From Bolinopsis microptera (taxonomy: Eukaryota; Ctenophora; Tentaculata; Lobata; Bolinopsidae), in assembly GCF_026151205.1 (NCBI RefSeq), contig NC_087084.1:8546394-8610393 (forward strand): a stretch of 64,000 nt of DNA. The letters are read 5' to 3'. The position numbers and the translations under genes were made by a program. Positions 1 through 41,895 of this stretch are shown in pieces. Under the pieces are notes generated by a model. That model searched no databases. It saw only the letters and a list, made by a program, of their open reading frames with translations, and was not told where the DNA came from. Numbering within the stretch: position 1 is the stretch's first letter; each line of letters starts with the position of its first letter.

Positions 1-559
1 TAGTGGTAAAATGAAAATCTTATCTGTAGTATTGCTATTTTAGGGGTGGCAGATAAGAAGTGGGCCCATTTATGCATCTGATTGTTTCTGATTGTTTAGT
101 CGTGAGAGCTTATTTGTGACACAATTAAATTGAATTAAATTAAAACAGCACGTGATTACATGTGCCGTATCGTGGCCAGGAGTTGACTCGTACATATATC
201 ACCAACAGAATCTCCTACCAAAACTAAACTAGAAATTCTCCAGCGTGTGATCTATCCTCAGTCAAAATATGACTAGCATAACACTTGATCTACAGATCAT
301 AACATTTCATTTCCCGATAACAAAAACTGTCTCAGTCGCAAGAGTTGACCGATCGCAACCTAATCGTTTCTCACACCCAAACAAGGGTAGATATTCATTT
401 AACAGTGACCCAACCCGAGAATGTGGCGGAAAACATGACGGTGACGGTGTAACGGGCGAGATGTAAAGAATTTACAGGAAAATGAACGATGGAATGATCT
501 CATTCTTCATTACGTCATGAAGTCGTCATTTCTGTGGAACACTCCAGATTTTCACTAAC

Positions 560-1495
560 CTCGGGATTTTTCTTGGTTTCTTCTTTACTGATGGCAGATG
601 TACTGAGAAGAACTTCCCATTCTTTTGGTAAATTCTGGAAAAGTAAATAGTGAATCTCAGATATTTAAAATTCAAATAATCCTATGAACGGATGGCGAAT
701 AACAAGGTTGAAGTCGGGTAAAAATACTAACCGCTGTAAGGTAACACCTCAAATAAATCAGAGTTTAAAGATTGAAACTTTCAGCACATTTATTGTATTC
801 ATGACAATGGAAAAAATTCCAAGATGGCAATGTTATTCAAATGGGATTGATATAAATCATCATACTTAATTAACAATAAAAAGGCGTAACTAAATTCTTA
901 GAATATTCTAGTTTCAGACAAAAAGATAATTTATTATACCAAATTTTTAAAATTTTGGTAGAAGAAAGGATGAGACATAAACTTACAACAAATTCTCCAG
1001 ATTCTTGGTCAAATCCTACGTGCATTTGATGTGAAAAGTCTTGTGGGCTGGAAATCTCTATCTTATTACGACCTGTGGAGAAAACAAGTTATTTACGTAA
1101 ATATACGTAATTATATACATATACGTTTAAATTATATACATATAATTACGTATATTTACGTAAACTCTGTGTTCAATTTTCATTTCACTTTGTTTTTTAT
1201 TTGACCGGGGACAAATACAGTTTATAAGTTTTGACCTAACCTTTGACTACATTAATTAATTAAATTGAGGAGATCGTAAGGATTATGATTATAGTTTAAA
1301 AAGCATAATTCCCTCACCAGGTTTCTTGAGGAAGTATGTGAAAAACTTGCTCTTCTCCTTGTTATGACCAGGAGGCATGGGAGGAAGGGGCTTATCAGGG
1401 GGTTGGGGGGAGACGTCCATCAGGGACACAGTACGGGGAGGGGGTGCACTCGGCTGGTTCTCATTGTAATCAACCTGGTTGTGGTTATAGGACAT
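560..1495 (-). CDS. PAK: p21-activated kinase (PAK), N-terminal exons, partial
   Basis: Three exons read on the minus strand: 1495-1318, 1072-987 and 634-560, joined in phase to give 113 residues. The rest, including the kinase domain, lies beyond the left edge. PAKs are Ser/Thr kinases activated by GTP-bound Rac/Cdc42. Seen: an SH3-binding PSAPPPR at residues 15-21, a second proline motif KPLPPMPP, a basic stretch, then the CRIB motif ISSPQDFSHQMHVGF (residues 66-80) followed by GEF, and NLPKEWEVLL, which matches the PAK autoinhibitory region after CRIB. The start is the ATG at 1495, nine bases after an acceptor at 1505, so a 5' untranslated exon is likely upstream. Group I PAK fits better than a CRIB-only protein because the order proline motifs, CRIB, inhibitory segment is the PAK order; this is family knowledge. 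No further exon was recognised in 1-559. Confidence 0.88.
1092..1164. repeat. 25-bp perfect inverted repeat in PAK intron
   Basis: Arms 1092-1116 and 1140-1164 are exact reverse complements, begin TTTACGTAAATATACG, and enclose a 23-base loop. The segment is AT-rich and lies in the intron between the first and second PAK coding exons. It could form a cruciform or RNA hairpin; no function is implied. Confidence 0.85.
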
Positions 1496-2417
1496 CCCTA
1501 CCACCTATAAGTGGGAGAGTGGTTAGTTGGGCTAATTGGATGATTAGTTTCTGTACTCAATTAGTCATTTTTCGTGACATGTAATGCCAGTTATGATAAT
1601 TTTGAACCTGTGAAGTGTGAGTGGAGATTTGCTGAAAATGTTTGCTAAAATAACAAGTTTGCTAGAATAACAAGTGAAGTAGATACGATTGATTCCAGAA
1701 TCACGCGTTATAGAAATGACGCGGTGCTATCGCGGAGATATCAAATCGTGTTGCCGAATATATCGAGAGAATAGTAAATTGATCGCTTTTTTAAGTTGTA
1801 TAACCACATTAACTAAGTGTAAAACATAAATAACTTGTTGTCTGATTTGGAACGTAACCAAAAAATAATAAGCTTAGTATATATTATACTTTTTTTCGCT
1901 ATAACCTTTTAAATAAATATTTTAGACACATAGTTGATCAATAAGATGAATATAAACATTCACATTTTGCATCTTTTAAGCTATTATTCGATTGTCTAGG
2001 TGCTATAGTTCTCATGTTATGGCATTTATGGGTCCATGCGCCGTCTCGGTAGGCCGTAACCATGGAAACGCGAAGAGCAACCCAAAGATTTTGGAGTAGG
2101 GCAACATTTTTTGGGAACTCTCAGTTACCCAATACAACTTTCTGGAATCGTTCTTTAATTTTGGACAAACTTTTGTATTTTGGTAAAGTTTAAGAGGTAA
2201 AAACAGTGCTTGTCCAGATAGTGCTTGTCCAATATCGCTGTCAGGTGTCAAAATAACTTTTCACCACGCCTCTTTGAGTAGCATAGACAAATAGCTTTGT
2301 CTAGGTCAGCCTTGCTGTGCTCTACCATGCAAAGGTTCCCATGAGATTAAATAACTGGCCAGTATTATATCAGGATGTCTAGACATGTCTTACCATTGTT
2401 TAAAATATCAAATAATA

Positions 2418-2892
2418 AGGGGGGGGGGGGTCCAAGGGGAACTTTGGGGAGTTTTGGAGAACTTTTTTTTGGGGAACTTCAGGAAACCTGGGGGACTTTC
2501 CCAAAGTTCCCCAAAAAATTATCAATGAAACAAATAATTTTGGGGAATTTTGGGGAACTTTTTTTTGGGGAACTTCAGAAAGTCCCCCAAAATTCCCCAA
2601 AGTTCCCCAAAGTTCCCCAAAAAAATTAACATGCCAAAAAAATGATCATGCTGCAAGTATCAACAAGTAAGTTAAGATTATACCTTATAATAACATACAT
2701 GTTAACATTAATGGGTATTAATGTATATTAGAGAAATTTTGAATAATTTTGAATAATTTTGAATAATTTTGGGGAATTTTGGGGAACTTTGGGGAGTTTT
2801 GGGGAACTTTTTTTTGGGGAACTTCAGAAATCTTGGGGGACTTTCCCAAAGTTCCCCAAAGTTCCCCTTGGACCCCCCCCCCCCCCCCCCCT
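2418..2892. mobile_element. foldback/MITE-like element with G-run repeats
   Basis: The element starts with a poly-G run followed by TCCAAGGGGAACTTTGGGGA and ends with the inverse, TTCCCCTTGGACC plus poly-C. Inside are two similar blocks of decamers of the form GGGGAANTTT (near 2432-2500 and 2771-2820), each paired with C-rich complements such as CCCAAAGTTCCCC. It lies between the tetraspanin and PAK genes. Short flanking TAATAA on both sides could be a target duplication. The open frames running through it are low-complexity and are not genes. Confidence 0.6.
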
Positions 2893-3472
2893 AATAATGA
2901 CACAAGCAAATAATAATGACACAAACATGAACAAATCTGTATTATATTATAAGCATCTAGTGGAGAACAAATCACGGACTAGGACCAAGTACAAAGAGCA
3001 AAAACTTCCGGCCTGCAGATCATTCAAGCTTTTACTTATTCAAATATCTTCAATAAAGATCCTTATCTGCATTTGCTGCGTTATCTTTTGGATATTGAGT
3101 TGCTATTGTTTGATTGTGCTGTAAAATATTGTTTTAATAATACATGGACCCTTATGAAAACACGATTAGCTGAACAATATACCTTATTTTACTCATTAGA
3201 AATTGTAATACATATATTTCAGTATTTCATATTTGAATGTATAAAATATGATCTTTTGATACTTATACCAAACTTAGCTAAAAATCAAAACGACAATTCA
3301 AATAATCAATGTTTAACGAAAAAAAGATCAGAAACAAACCAAAACGGCATTTTAATTTTTTTAATTCTGTGCCGGCACAAGATTTACTAATTTCAACAAA
3401 TTGTTAGTATGCATATGGAATGTGGATCATCGTATTGTATGGAATCCATTGTTGTTGTATTTATCTGATGAG

Positions 3473-6400
3473 TTACTTGTCGTCTTTGGCAACTTCATAC
3501 TCTCTGATTAGTCGAGTTAATGTGTAAGACAAGCTTATACCCACAACCTGAGAATTTAATTAGATTTTAATTTCTGCTAATTGTTGACAATGAAAAAGCC
3601 GATAATTGTTAATTATGGTCAGAAATAAAAGTATTCTTGAAATTGAAATTATTTATTAATGATTAAAGTATCTATTTAACAACAGCAGCTCAAACTGTGC
3701 TAAGCCATTGACTTATCAAATTTATGAATAGATAAAAGGATATTAAATTGCATTAAAGATGAAAGAAAACTTGATAACCACAGTCGTCCAGATATCCACT
3801 AAAATAATTAGTAGGCAAATTATCTATTTGTCGAAATATGAGTACAATACAATAAATCTCTTTATAGTAGTATACCAGTGAAGAAGTGCTATAAAAGTAA
3901 TGCGCTATAAACATAATTAATAAACATAATTAATAAACATAATTTATAAACGTAAGTCTACTCGAGGACACCCTGTTAAATTAACAGTTTCTAAAATATA
4001 GTTACCTGCGCAAACCCGCTGAAGAGCAGTATGGTCATATCCACACTGTAAGTGAAATCAACGTAATTCATCACGTACTCGTAGCAACCCTGTAATAAAA
4101 CATACGTGTGAGTTGAGACTTGTTTTTATTGACGTTCCTCTTTTCAATGTGGGCATATTAATTAGATCGCTAATATAGAGTCAATCAACACAGATTCTGG
4201 AGAATCATACCACATGATTTGAGAAGTTTCAAGTCGTATAAGTCAAATCTAGTGAAGTGGTGTCACAAGACACAAGCGATAGTAGACATGTGTTACAACT
4301 CACAGTTTGAGCGAAGTTGGTAGTGGAAATGTCACAAGTTTGTAACATGGTGTGACAGCAGGATCCTGGCAACAAACCCACGTGTTCTTGTCCCCATGTA
4401 GTGTTCACCCAGTCTAGGTGGTTATCTACCCCGCAACACTCGTACTAAAGAAGATTAATTAATTAATTAGTTAATTAATTATTCTAGTATTGTGTATAAT
4501 AATTAGCTTGTAGAATGGAGATGATAAAATTAGACTTATATCAGTGTATACCTATTAAATATATATATAGGAAATCGCGGCATGTACGGAATCGCGATTT
4601 TTCCCATTATTTACGACAAAGTTTATGTATAGTTTAATGTATAATCTGTTAAAAATCGCAGTATCGCGAATTTTGGCCAAAATAATCGCGAAATCCTTTT
4701 GTCCCTGGAGTATACCTATTTCAGGTACCACCCGTATTTACGCTCACAGTTTAGCTACTTCTAAATTTAATTAGGGGACCGGTCACCACCACACATATAT
4801 AATATAAAATACATTTTCTCCGTTTGCATTCTGTGGATGTGAAAATTTGGTTTTTCTTAAGAATACTCTGAGATCATAATAATATTTTGTCTGACGTATA
4901 CTCAGGGCAACATCACCCTTATTTTATTAGCATTTTGTGATGATTTAATAAGTTGCGTACTTATATTACCAGTAGCTACATATTTTATTTATCACAGACA
5001 AAATGTCATCTTCGTAAGAATTGTACAATGTACATGTTTGGAATGACGAAAGCGAAACCAAAACTATCAACATTTCTAGGACAGAAACATCAACACTTGG
5101 AACATTCCAGAATTAAGGTAGAAACATTCTCGGTACTAGGAACATCAACACGAGTACAGGTAATTTCAGTGTGATAAGAAGTTTGGTTAGATCATCAGAG
5201 CAGTACACTAAAAACTCTAATTAGTAATTAGTAGTATAATTAGTAGTTAAACTTATAATTAGTAATTAGTAATCAGAAACGTATAACGATTAGTTCCATC
5301 ATTGTGATTATTTCTCTCCGACAAATTATCATAATTCACGAGTGTAGTGCATAATATTATGTTGAGTGGCAGTGCTCATAACCATAACACAAATCACAGC
5401 AGTCTAGTCGGCAGTCTACGAAGTAGGAAGCTTCATATGTTATGTACAACTGGAGCTCAAACTTTTAACCTGAAACTGAGCCAGAAAGTAGCCATGAAAT
5501 AAATAACCGCTTCTCGGAACAAACACAGATATTGGTAAAATATCTGCACAGCCCGTTTAATAATAATATCTTACATTGTACTGTATTTTGTCGAACTGCA
5601 TGTTTCCCTGTGTTTCTTCGTAAGTTCTCATGAGTTCAAATAGAGCAGGGCGAACAGATTGTTTTATCTGAAAACAAGTGGTTAAAGTGAACCTAAAAAA
5701 TATAAAATTCAGTTCAGTTATTTGCTAACTTTTATATTGTAGGGAAATAATCTTAATAGATACTGGTATCCTCTACAATATACAATATACACGGTGTATC
5801 TTAATCAAAACACCAGTACTTGAAAGCTTTGTAACTTAACAGAGATTGATATTGTATTTAAAGGTTAAAGTTTTTGACGATTATGTTTGACGTAAATCTT
5901 CCCAAATCAGTAATTTAAAATATTCAGCTTAATTGCTACGTTTTAGAAGCTATGTACATATCGTATAGGTAATACGTATTATATACTAGAAAAGTTGATA
6001 TACGTATATAATATAAGTTATATACTCACAGGCTCGATACTGTAGAAGATCCAGATAGACAGCGCTATCTCCAACAACAGTATCACCCACATTACACCGA
6101 TAAACTGAAATAAATCACTTTGTAACAATCTCCTTTACAGTGTTATTGTACACGAAATGTACTGTGTGTGTGAAATGTATAAATTACATTTACTGTGTTC
6201 ACTGTTCATACTGCAGTTGTGTGTGCACAAGAATGTATACTATGTATATATTGACGAATGTTTAATCCCAAGTGTATTGCAAAATGCTTAGAATGTATGT
6301 AAACCATGGCCAAACAGAGTGTATGTATAGTGTATGAACACTCAGTAATCAGTATGTATACATACACTCAGTATGTATAGTATACATACACTCACTCAGT

Positions 6401-8041
6401 ATGTATACACTGACATTATATAATATATTCCTACCACCAATTATTAAAGACAAATATATTGCCGACTGTAAATATAGTCGACTGCTAAGTTTATACAGTC
6501 TGTATATATACCAGTGTATACACTGTGTACAATATATCCTGGTGTATAACATACAGTATATTACATACCGTGTATATATCCACAGGTTATGGACGGTATA
6601 GTGTATTAACTGTGTATATATTATATATAATATACACGTGTAATACATACAGAAGGTGTGCACGCTGTGTAATCTGATGCTGCTCAAATGCTGCGATATG
6701 TAGTGACAGGATCTTATACAAGTGTACAATATGACTGGAACTCACCACGTGACCAGAAACAGTCACGTGACTCGAACACACCGATATTCGGAAACCGTTT
6801 TGTAGGAGAGATGATTGGTGAGATTTCCCGCTGACAGTTACTTAATTGTACTAGGATTCTGGAGGAGTTGGGTTCGGTTGTGGATTTTACGGTTAAAGCA
6901 TTACAACCGTTTTATATAATCGACCGATTTTCCTCAGAATTTAAGACGTCGCATTTAGACATGTTTTATGCACATAGTTTCCTCAGAATTGAGAAAACCC
7001 CGCATAATTAAACCTATTTGAAATATCTAATATCCATGACTTAGATATGATAACAAATAAAAGTGAAATTGAATACTCGTCGCTTCGGCCTTTGTCTGTC
7101 AATAATCTTTAATATTTACCAAACACGATCGGAATTCAGATATGTGTGGGTATAATACAAACGGTTAATAATGTTCAGTGGTTTTAAAATAATTTGAAGT
7201 ACTGATGATGTGAGAATACTATATTGTCATGTGAATTGTGAAAGTAGAGTTGTAATTCGGCTCATTGTTTTACTGCATTTCGGGGGATTTATTTAAAGTA
7301 TGATAGCCTCAAAATTATTGATGAATGTTTTTAGAATTTAAATATGCTTGTTGTGGCTGCTTCCAAGTACAGACCGAATAAAGCACAGATTTGTTTTCCC
7401 AAAAAGCTCCGCAACAAGCGATAACACCTGCAAAATCGATTACAACACAAAAACCGTGAATTAGAATTTGATACCAGATTATGTATTGATATTATAATTA
7501 TGTCTAAATGTAAATTCAGCAATTGTGTAAAATAAACTGAAAACTTGAGCAAATTTACCAGCTGCAAAAATTAGCGTCCCAATAGTTGCCATCCCTATGG
7601 CAACAAAGAGTGCGTAGTACTCTTCAACCACAGCCAGGTATCTCATACTGTAGACTGTCCAGATTGCTAGTGTCCAGATCGTTACTGCTACAAACTGAAC
7701 CGGAGGGAATTATAACACATCTTATATTTAGGATTATGATGTTGTAATAAAATCTAAATTTCTTACCTACGTACACCAACAAAATTAAGAATATGTAAAG
7801 CACCCAAATTAAAAAGTCCGAGGTAATATTATATTCAATTAGTAATTTAACATAATTGATTTTAAACATATTCATAAGTGACAGAAGATGAAATCAATGA
7901 CGGCATATATTGCACTCTGCCTGTGATGTGCATGTAATTTCACTCATGCTGAAAAATATGTCAGATACTTACAAAATATAGAGAATTGAAGAAATACATG
8001 GACCATCTTAAATATTTTGGGTTGGTTGGTTGTTTATTCAT
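3473..8041 (-). CDS. tetraspanin, complete, eight exons
   Basis: Exons on the minus strand: 8041-7973, 7694-7559, 7427-7375, 6104-6030, 5667-5575, 4444-4304, 4089-4006 and 3547-3473, giving 241 residues, the usual tetraspanin length. Tetraspanins are four-pass membrane organisers that scaffold receptors and adhesion proteins. Seen: membrane segments near residues 16-40, 49-74, 87-108 and 204-228; the CCG signature at 145-147; a PGSCC motif giving Cys171 and Cys172; Cys179; and GCYEYV with Cys191, so six large-loop cysteines. The second membrane helix ends in the typical GVIACCGAFWENK. The short tail ends in acidic/basic residues (AKDDK). The start is the only ATG just before the first helix. 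It precedes PAK on the same strand, about 2 kb away. The subfamily was not assigned. Confidence 0.93.
4552..4712. repeat. dispersed TCGCGA-rich repeat, copy 1
   Basis: Lies upstream of tetraspanin exon 4444-4304. Contains several AATCGCGATT/AAATCGCG palindromes and ends in a TTTTGGCC...AATCGCGAAA...TTTTGTCC segment. Similar segments recur at 61975-62075 (inverted) and 63005-63190, so it looks like a dispersed short element. Confidence 0.5.
6330..6660. repeat. AT-rich cryptic simple repeat (GTATACATAC type)
   Basis: Degenerate GTATA/TATAC tracts with several short palindromes in the tetraspanin intron 7375-6104. The open frames on both strands here are made of this simple sequence and are not genes. 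Confidence 0.6.
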
Positions 8042-9862
8042 CTTCTCACAACGACACAGTTCGCTCACTTATAGTCTGTTTTCTTTCCACTGGATCTGCA
8101 TGCACCTATTTAGTATTGTAAGTGAGATTTTAAAAGCCAAGTAAAATAATGAGATACATGGAGATTAGCAAAATAGAAATATTGATTTTTGAAAAAAGCC
8201 TGAATAGTAAGTACAATCAATCCAACACAGCACAGTATGAACATGAAGGGTGGGTCTGTTTCATTTTGGTAAAATTTCGACAATAAAATCATGACACTTA
8301 CGTAATATAATTATACTGAGTGTATCATTATGTGGACAGTTGATAAAGCTCTTGGAATGCGAAATAACAACCAGATACAAATCTAAGATAAAATGAGCCT
8401 TACAAATAAGTTATTATGTCTGAAAGAGAATCTTATGGATGCTTTTGGACAAAACAAACAGTCTATGCTAAGGTGTGCATTAAGATACAACTTTAGTGTG
8501 CACAGAAACAAATTATGGAAATAGATATAATCATGCCTTACAAGGGACTCTCAGAGAATGAGGGACAATCAGTTTGCTTGATGGTTTTAGATGGTGTCTC
8601 ATCCAAAGCAAACTTTACAAGAACAATATGTCTCTAAACAAAGGGTTGAGGTAAGTCCACCAATACATTCATCCTAAGACAATATTTAATACAAATTTTA
8701 TAATTTAATGGACTTTAATGGACTTTTAAAGCTGCACAGTTTATGGTCTAGCCTTTGAGCTAAACATGGAAAACTTATGCTTCCCTGACGAGTTAAGAGC
8801 AAAAACTGTTTTTGTCATGTGACATGCCAGTTAAGTTTAATGAAGATTCGGCTGTTTGGGGTTACATGTGGGGTTAAAGTTACGGCTAGCATTAAGGTAC
8901 ATCCAATTGACTTTAACCCTAGTTGTAAAAACCGAAATCAACGTGTATGATCCTACCCAGAGTGGTCCGATTCTAATCACCACCAAACTTATTGTTTCAT
9001 TGAGTTCAACCCAATCGGTTTTAAAGTCAACGGAACTGTACTTTTTACATACAGTAAATAAGAGGATAAAAATGGCTGTGCATGTTTACTTAAATCGTTC
9101 AATGAAGGGCTCCAGATAATATCATGCTCCGATCACAAAAGATTTTCAGGTTTTGCTGTAAACTATAGGTACTGGGTCTCATGTAGCTGAGACACCTCAC
9201 AGCAAGTAGAACAAAGTTGCTCTTGCTTGTGGAAGGTGTATCAACTACCCGCCGAAGCAGCGGGTTGGGAGTCCCACCTGGGATCATTACGTTCGTAAAA
9301 CTTTACACAATATAAAAGCTACAATAAATTATCCATAAAATTTACATAAACAAACTTAGGAGACCTCATAGCTCGTAGCTTCTGAGGGATGATATTGAAG
9401 GATACGTAGATGAGCTTGAAAAGGTATAGTCCCCGAGTAGTCGCCGCGCCTTGAAGATTTGATCTCAAACAAGTGTTAGTGCGTACTTCGGGATGTGGAT
9501 GTTTCTTAGAGAGGCTCTGGTTCAAGCCTATTCAAAATGATTAAGTCAATTAAAGGGGACACAAGCTCTACCTAATTGTTTAATGCTCAGAATATGACTT
9601 CAAAGAGCCAAAGGTCAAAAATTCAAGCATACTGCAATCATGGGGCATTTTAGTGAAACAAATTTCTCTGCAGACGACTCCAAAATCATACATTGGAGTC
9701 TGGAAACATTAGTAGCCGAGCCTTTTACCTCATGCTATTATGGGTTGAATATAAAGTCAGGGTCGATTGGGATAGCGCTCGATTCACATGATTTCGATAA
9801 CAAAGCAGCGCGCCTCATTGTAGGTTTACTCACTACTGACGCCTGTGCGATGTGCTGAGTTG
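8042..9862. other. gene-free interval upstream of the tetraspanin
   Basis: Holds the presumed 5' untranslated region and promoter of the tetraspanin. Short open frames are present, including a hydrophobic one at 8110-8292, but none shows a family motif or paired splice sites. Confidence 0.4.
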
Positions 9863-9975
9863 GGCGGCCGTTACCTGAGGACCCCAGGCTTTAATGTTGG
9901 TAAACAACATTGAAGAGATTAGAATAGAGATTAGGCGGAATGACAGGCTGAGCGCGGCCCAGTAAGGCGGCCGCA
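9863..9975 (+). repeat. dispersed short repeat (GGCGGAATGACAG family), copy A
   Basis: Reads TTACCTGAGGACCCCAGGCT, then TAATGTT, AGAGATTAGGCGGAATGACAG, GCTGAGCGCGGCCCAGTA. The same modules in the same order occur at 43650-43742, and the left half again at 43440-43480. There is no open frame, so it is likely a MITE or SINE fragment. Confidence 0.6.
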
Positions 9976-10834
9976 GATTAAAATGTTCGAGTATCATTCG
10001 ATAATTTATATTTTGAAGTACCGTGCGTTTTGCAGGAATAACAATGATAAATATAATATATAATATTACATTGTATTGTTTTTTGACCATTGTTAATGGT
10101 CTGGCCCGGCGCGCGCTACTTCGTAGCACTTGCCATGATCGGGTGCGCTACTTCGAAGAAATTTAGACGAGTAACTGGTAACATCCGTCAATATTATTTT
10201 CCGTCGCAACAGCAATTACTTATATCATTAGCAATTAGTGCAAAGCTTAATTTGATACATTCGTACAGATTAAAAAATATTTATTTTGATAACATTGATT
10301 ATATGATTTCTTAAGTCTGAAAACATCATTACCTAACTACTAAAATAAAAATTTTTTGTTTCAGTATGCTGACTTGTAGCGCGATGCACTACTGGGTCGC
10401 GCCTCGCATCAAATAATTCTTCTCGCAACCACAGCTGCACTCGTATGCAGATCGGCGAGATGCGAAGGATTGACATCGTGAATCAATATGCTGACATGAT
10501 ATAATGATAATAATCTTAACAAATTATTTAAGTTGGAATACTGAAGACGTCGCCGCGCGTATTATTATATATGATTACTTTGAAGTGATATGACGGGATC
10601 GTATCTATTATGTATTATATCAAAACTATAACAATAATATACATATTGATAAAAAACAAAGTTGGCGTAGCTCAGTTAATTTAATTTAATCAATTAATTA
10701 AACATAATTCAACGGGTGATACTCGTAAAATATTTGTTCCATATATTATTTTATTGGACCGTTTTAATACTTTCAACACTACTATATAACAAATAATTTG
10801 AGCAAAGGTTTAGTTCCAGTGATTGTATATACAG

Positions 10835-11217
10835 TGTTGGGGTAAAAGGACTCCAGAAGGCAGACAAGGCTCGACTCCAGACTCTAGTTGAAGTAACAGA
10901 AGAGAGAGGAGTGTCCAGTGTTTAGTTGACTCCAGACTCTAGCGTAGCAGAAGGGAGAGGACTGACGTTGTCGACTCCAGACTCTAGCGTAGCAGAAGGG
11001 AGCTAGGAGTGACGTTGTTTTAGTGATCCCACAGATTCCAGTCGACAGATACTATCTGTGTTCTGTGACGTGGAAAGAGTGGGTTTTTTTATTATAGTTA
11101 TCAGTTCCAGTTTAGTTGAAGTCCTCATCATTCAGAAGTCCCTCATATAGTAAGAAGAACATCATCATCAGAGTAGTAGTTTTGTTATTCAATTAACCCA
11201 AGAACAGGGTTCCAACA
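10835..11217 (+). mobile_element. candidate solo or degraded LTR
   Basis: A 383-bp block beginning TGTTGG and ending CCAACA, the short inverted TG...CA ends typical of retroviral-type LTRs. Inside are two or three direct copies of GACTCCAGACTCTAG followed by GTAGCAGAAGGGAG. No second LTR, clear tRNA primer-binding site or flanking target duplication was found, so this is tentative. It lies about 0.8 kb upstream of the FOXN start exon and could instead be part of that gene's leader region. Confidence 0.3.
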
Positions 11218-12016
11218 GCGTCCAACTCGGCGCGCGTCCGGGTCCTGGTAGGTTTTTGTATCACGTGGTGACCCCCACGCGACGGTCGTTTCACTATCGT
11301 GCGCGGCGGGTCATACAACGTATGACAAGTAGGTTCAAGGTTGTAAACCTATATAATATATATATAATAAAACATAATTGATGCTATGATAAAATTATTA
11401 CCGGCCAAAACTGGAAAATTTTATGACAAAAAGTGCGCGCGGCGATCAAGTTACAAATGCAGAATTCAATGCAGCAATTATATACAGTATACATCAATTA
11501 AATTGATAAATTAATTGGTAGAACAAACACTTTTTTATGATAAAATATCAAAACTATAAAGCATATTGTAACAAGTAAAGATTAATATTGAATATAAGGA
11601 GAGATATTCGCAATTCGACAAATGACTCGAATCGCGCGCCACGATCAATAACCGTGGTGTTCTACTCTTTCAGTATTTCGCGTTGGATAAAAGTATCTCT
11701 ACACCTCGAGTGTCCGAATATGCTGAACAGGTCCTTCCTTGTACTCGTTATCTGGATGGGTGAATCACAGCACCTTCACTCTGCTGATGATTTTATTGAT
11801 TTTGATGCACGAGGCTGTATGTGATTTTCAGAACTGTTTGTCCATGTTTATTCCTATTCTTTTGCTGCACCCTTTTTGCCTCGCCAAGCTGGGATTAGTG
11901 TCCACACCATAACTTATACCGTTTAATCTGCATTTGCCGACTCGTTTTTGCGACAACTTATTTTCTCGCTATACTCAATTTTGTTTATTTAAAATCCAAT
12001 TTCTTTACAGTTTTTA
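11218..12016 (+). promoter_or_regulatory. presumed FOXN leader/upstream region
   Basis: GC- and CpG-rich from 11219 to 11330, unlike its AT-rich surroundings, with a CACGTG at about 11263. An acceptor (TTTCTTTACAG) ends at 12010, seven bases before the FOXN ATG, so a 5' untranslated exon should lie here or further left. The first exon could not be fixed. Confidence 0.35.
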
Positions 12017-41427
<29,411 letters not shown>

Positions 41428-41889
41428 GCAATAGTTGTTTGTTTTATATGATGAGTTGATTTAAGGGAGCTAGTGGAACTAGCGCCACAGAGAATAAGAC
41501 GAAAGACGGCTTCGGGCTTCCGCCAATGAATATACTGCAGAAAAAGCAACCTTCCATACAAAGCTGGACTTTGTGCTTCGCAAGTTGATATTACTAGCTG
41601 ATAGCCATGCTGTTGCCTAGCAGTCGGCGACATAGAGTTCTGAACAAGGAACAGAGTTATACAAAGAGCTTAAAGACTCGTTTTACCGAAGATTCTTGGT
41701 ATCTTTTATTTTGGGAGTTTTAGTGTGACTTTTCTTAATGTTTGTTGTAAAAGGAATTTTGGTATGTTGCTAATATGCTGGAACTTTTAAATTAGATAGT
41801 GACATGAATTTTGCAAAATGTAACATTGATATGTAGTGACTTATCAAACTCTGTAAAAACGTTATCTAATGCGACCTATGACGGTTAAC

Positions 41890-41895
41890 AATAAA
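41890..41895 (+). terminator. FOXN poly(A) signal
   Basis: AATAAA 463 bases after the FOXN stop codon, in AT-rich sequence. It is the first canonical hexamer noticed downstream. Confidence 0.5.

Noticed and set aside
1289-1504. First PAK exon considered as the last exon of the tetraspanin (VVG junction also fits in phase)
   Set aside because: A better tetraspanin last exon exists at 3547-3473, and this exon's donor joins perfectly to the PAK CRIB exon.
2375-3390. Gly/Pro/Phe-rich frames and the hydrophobic plus-strand frame after them
   Set aside because: The first part is the decamer foldback repeat. The rest lacks splice sites and overlaps the interval between two minus-strand genes.
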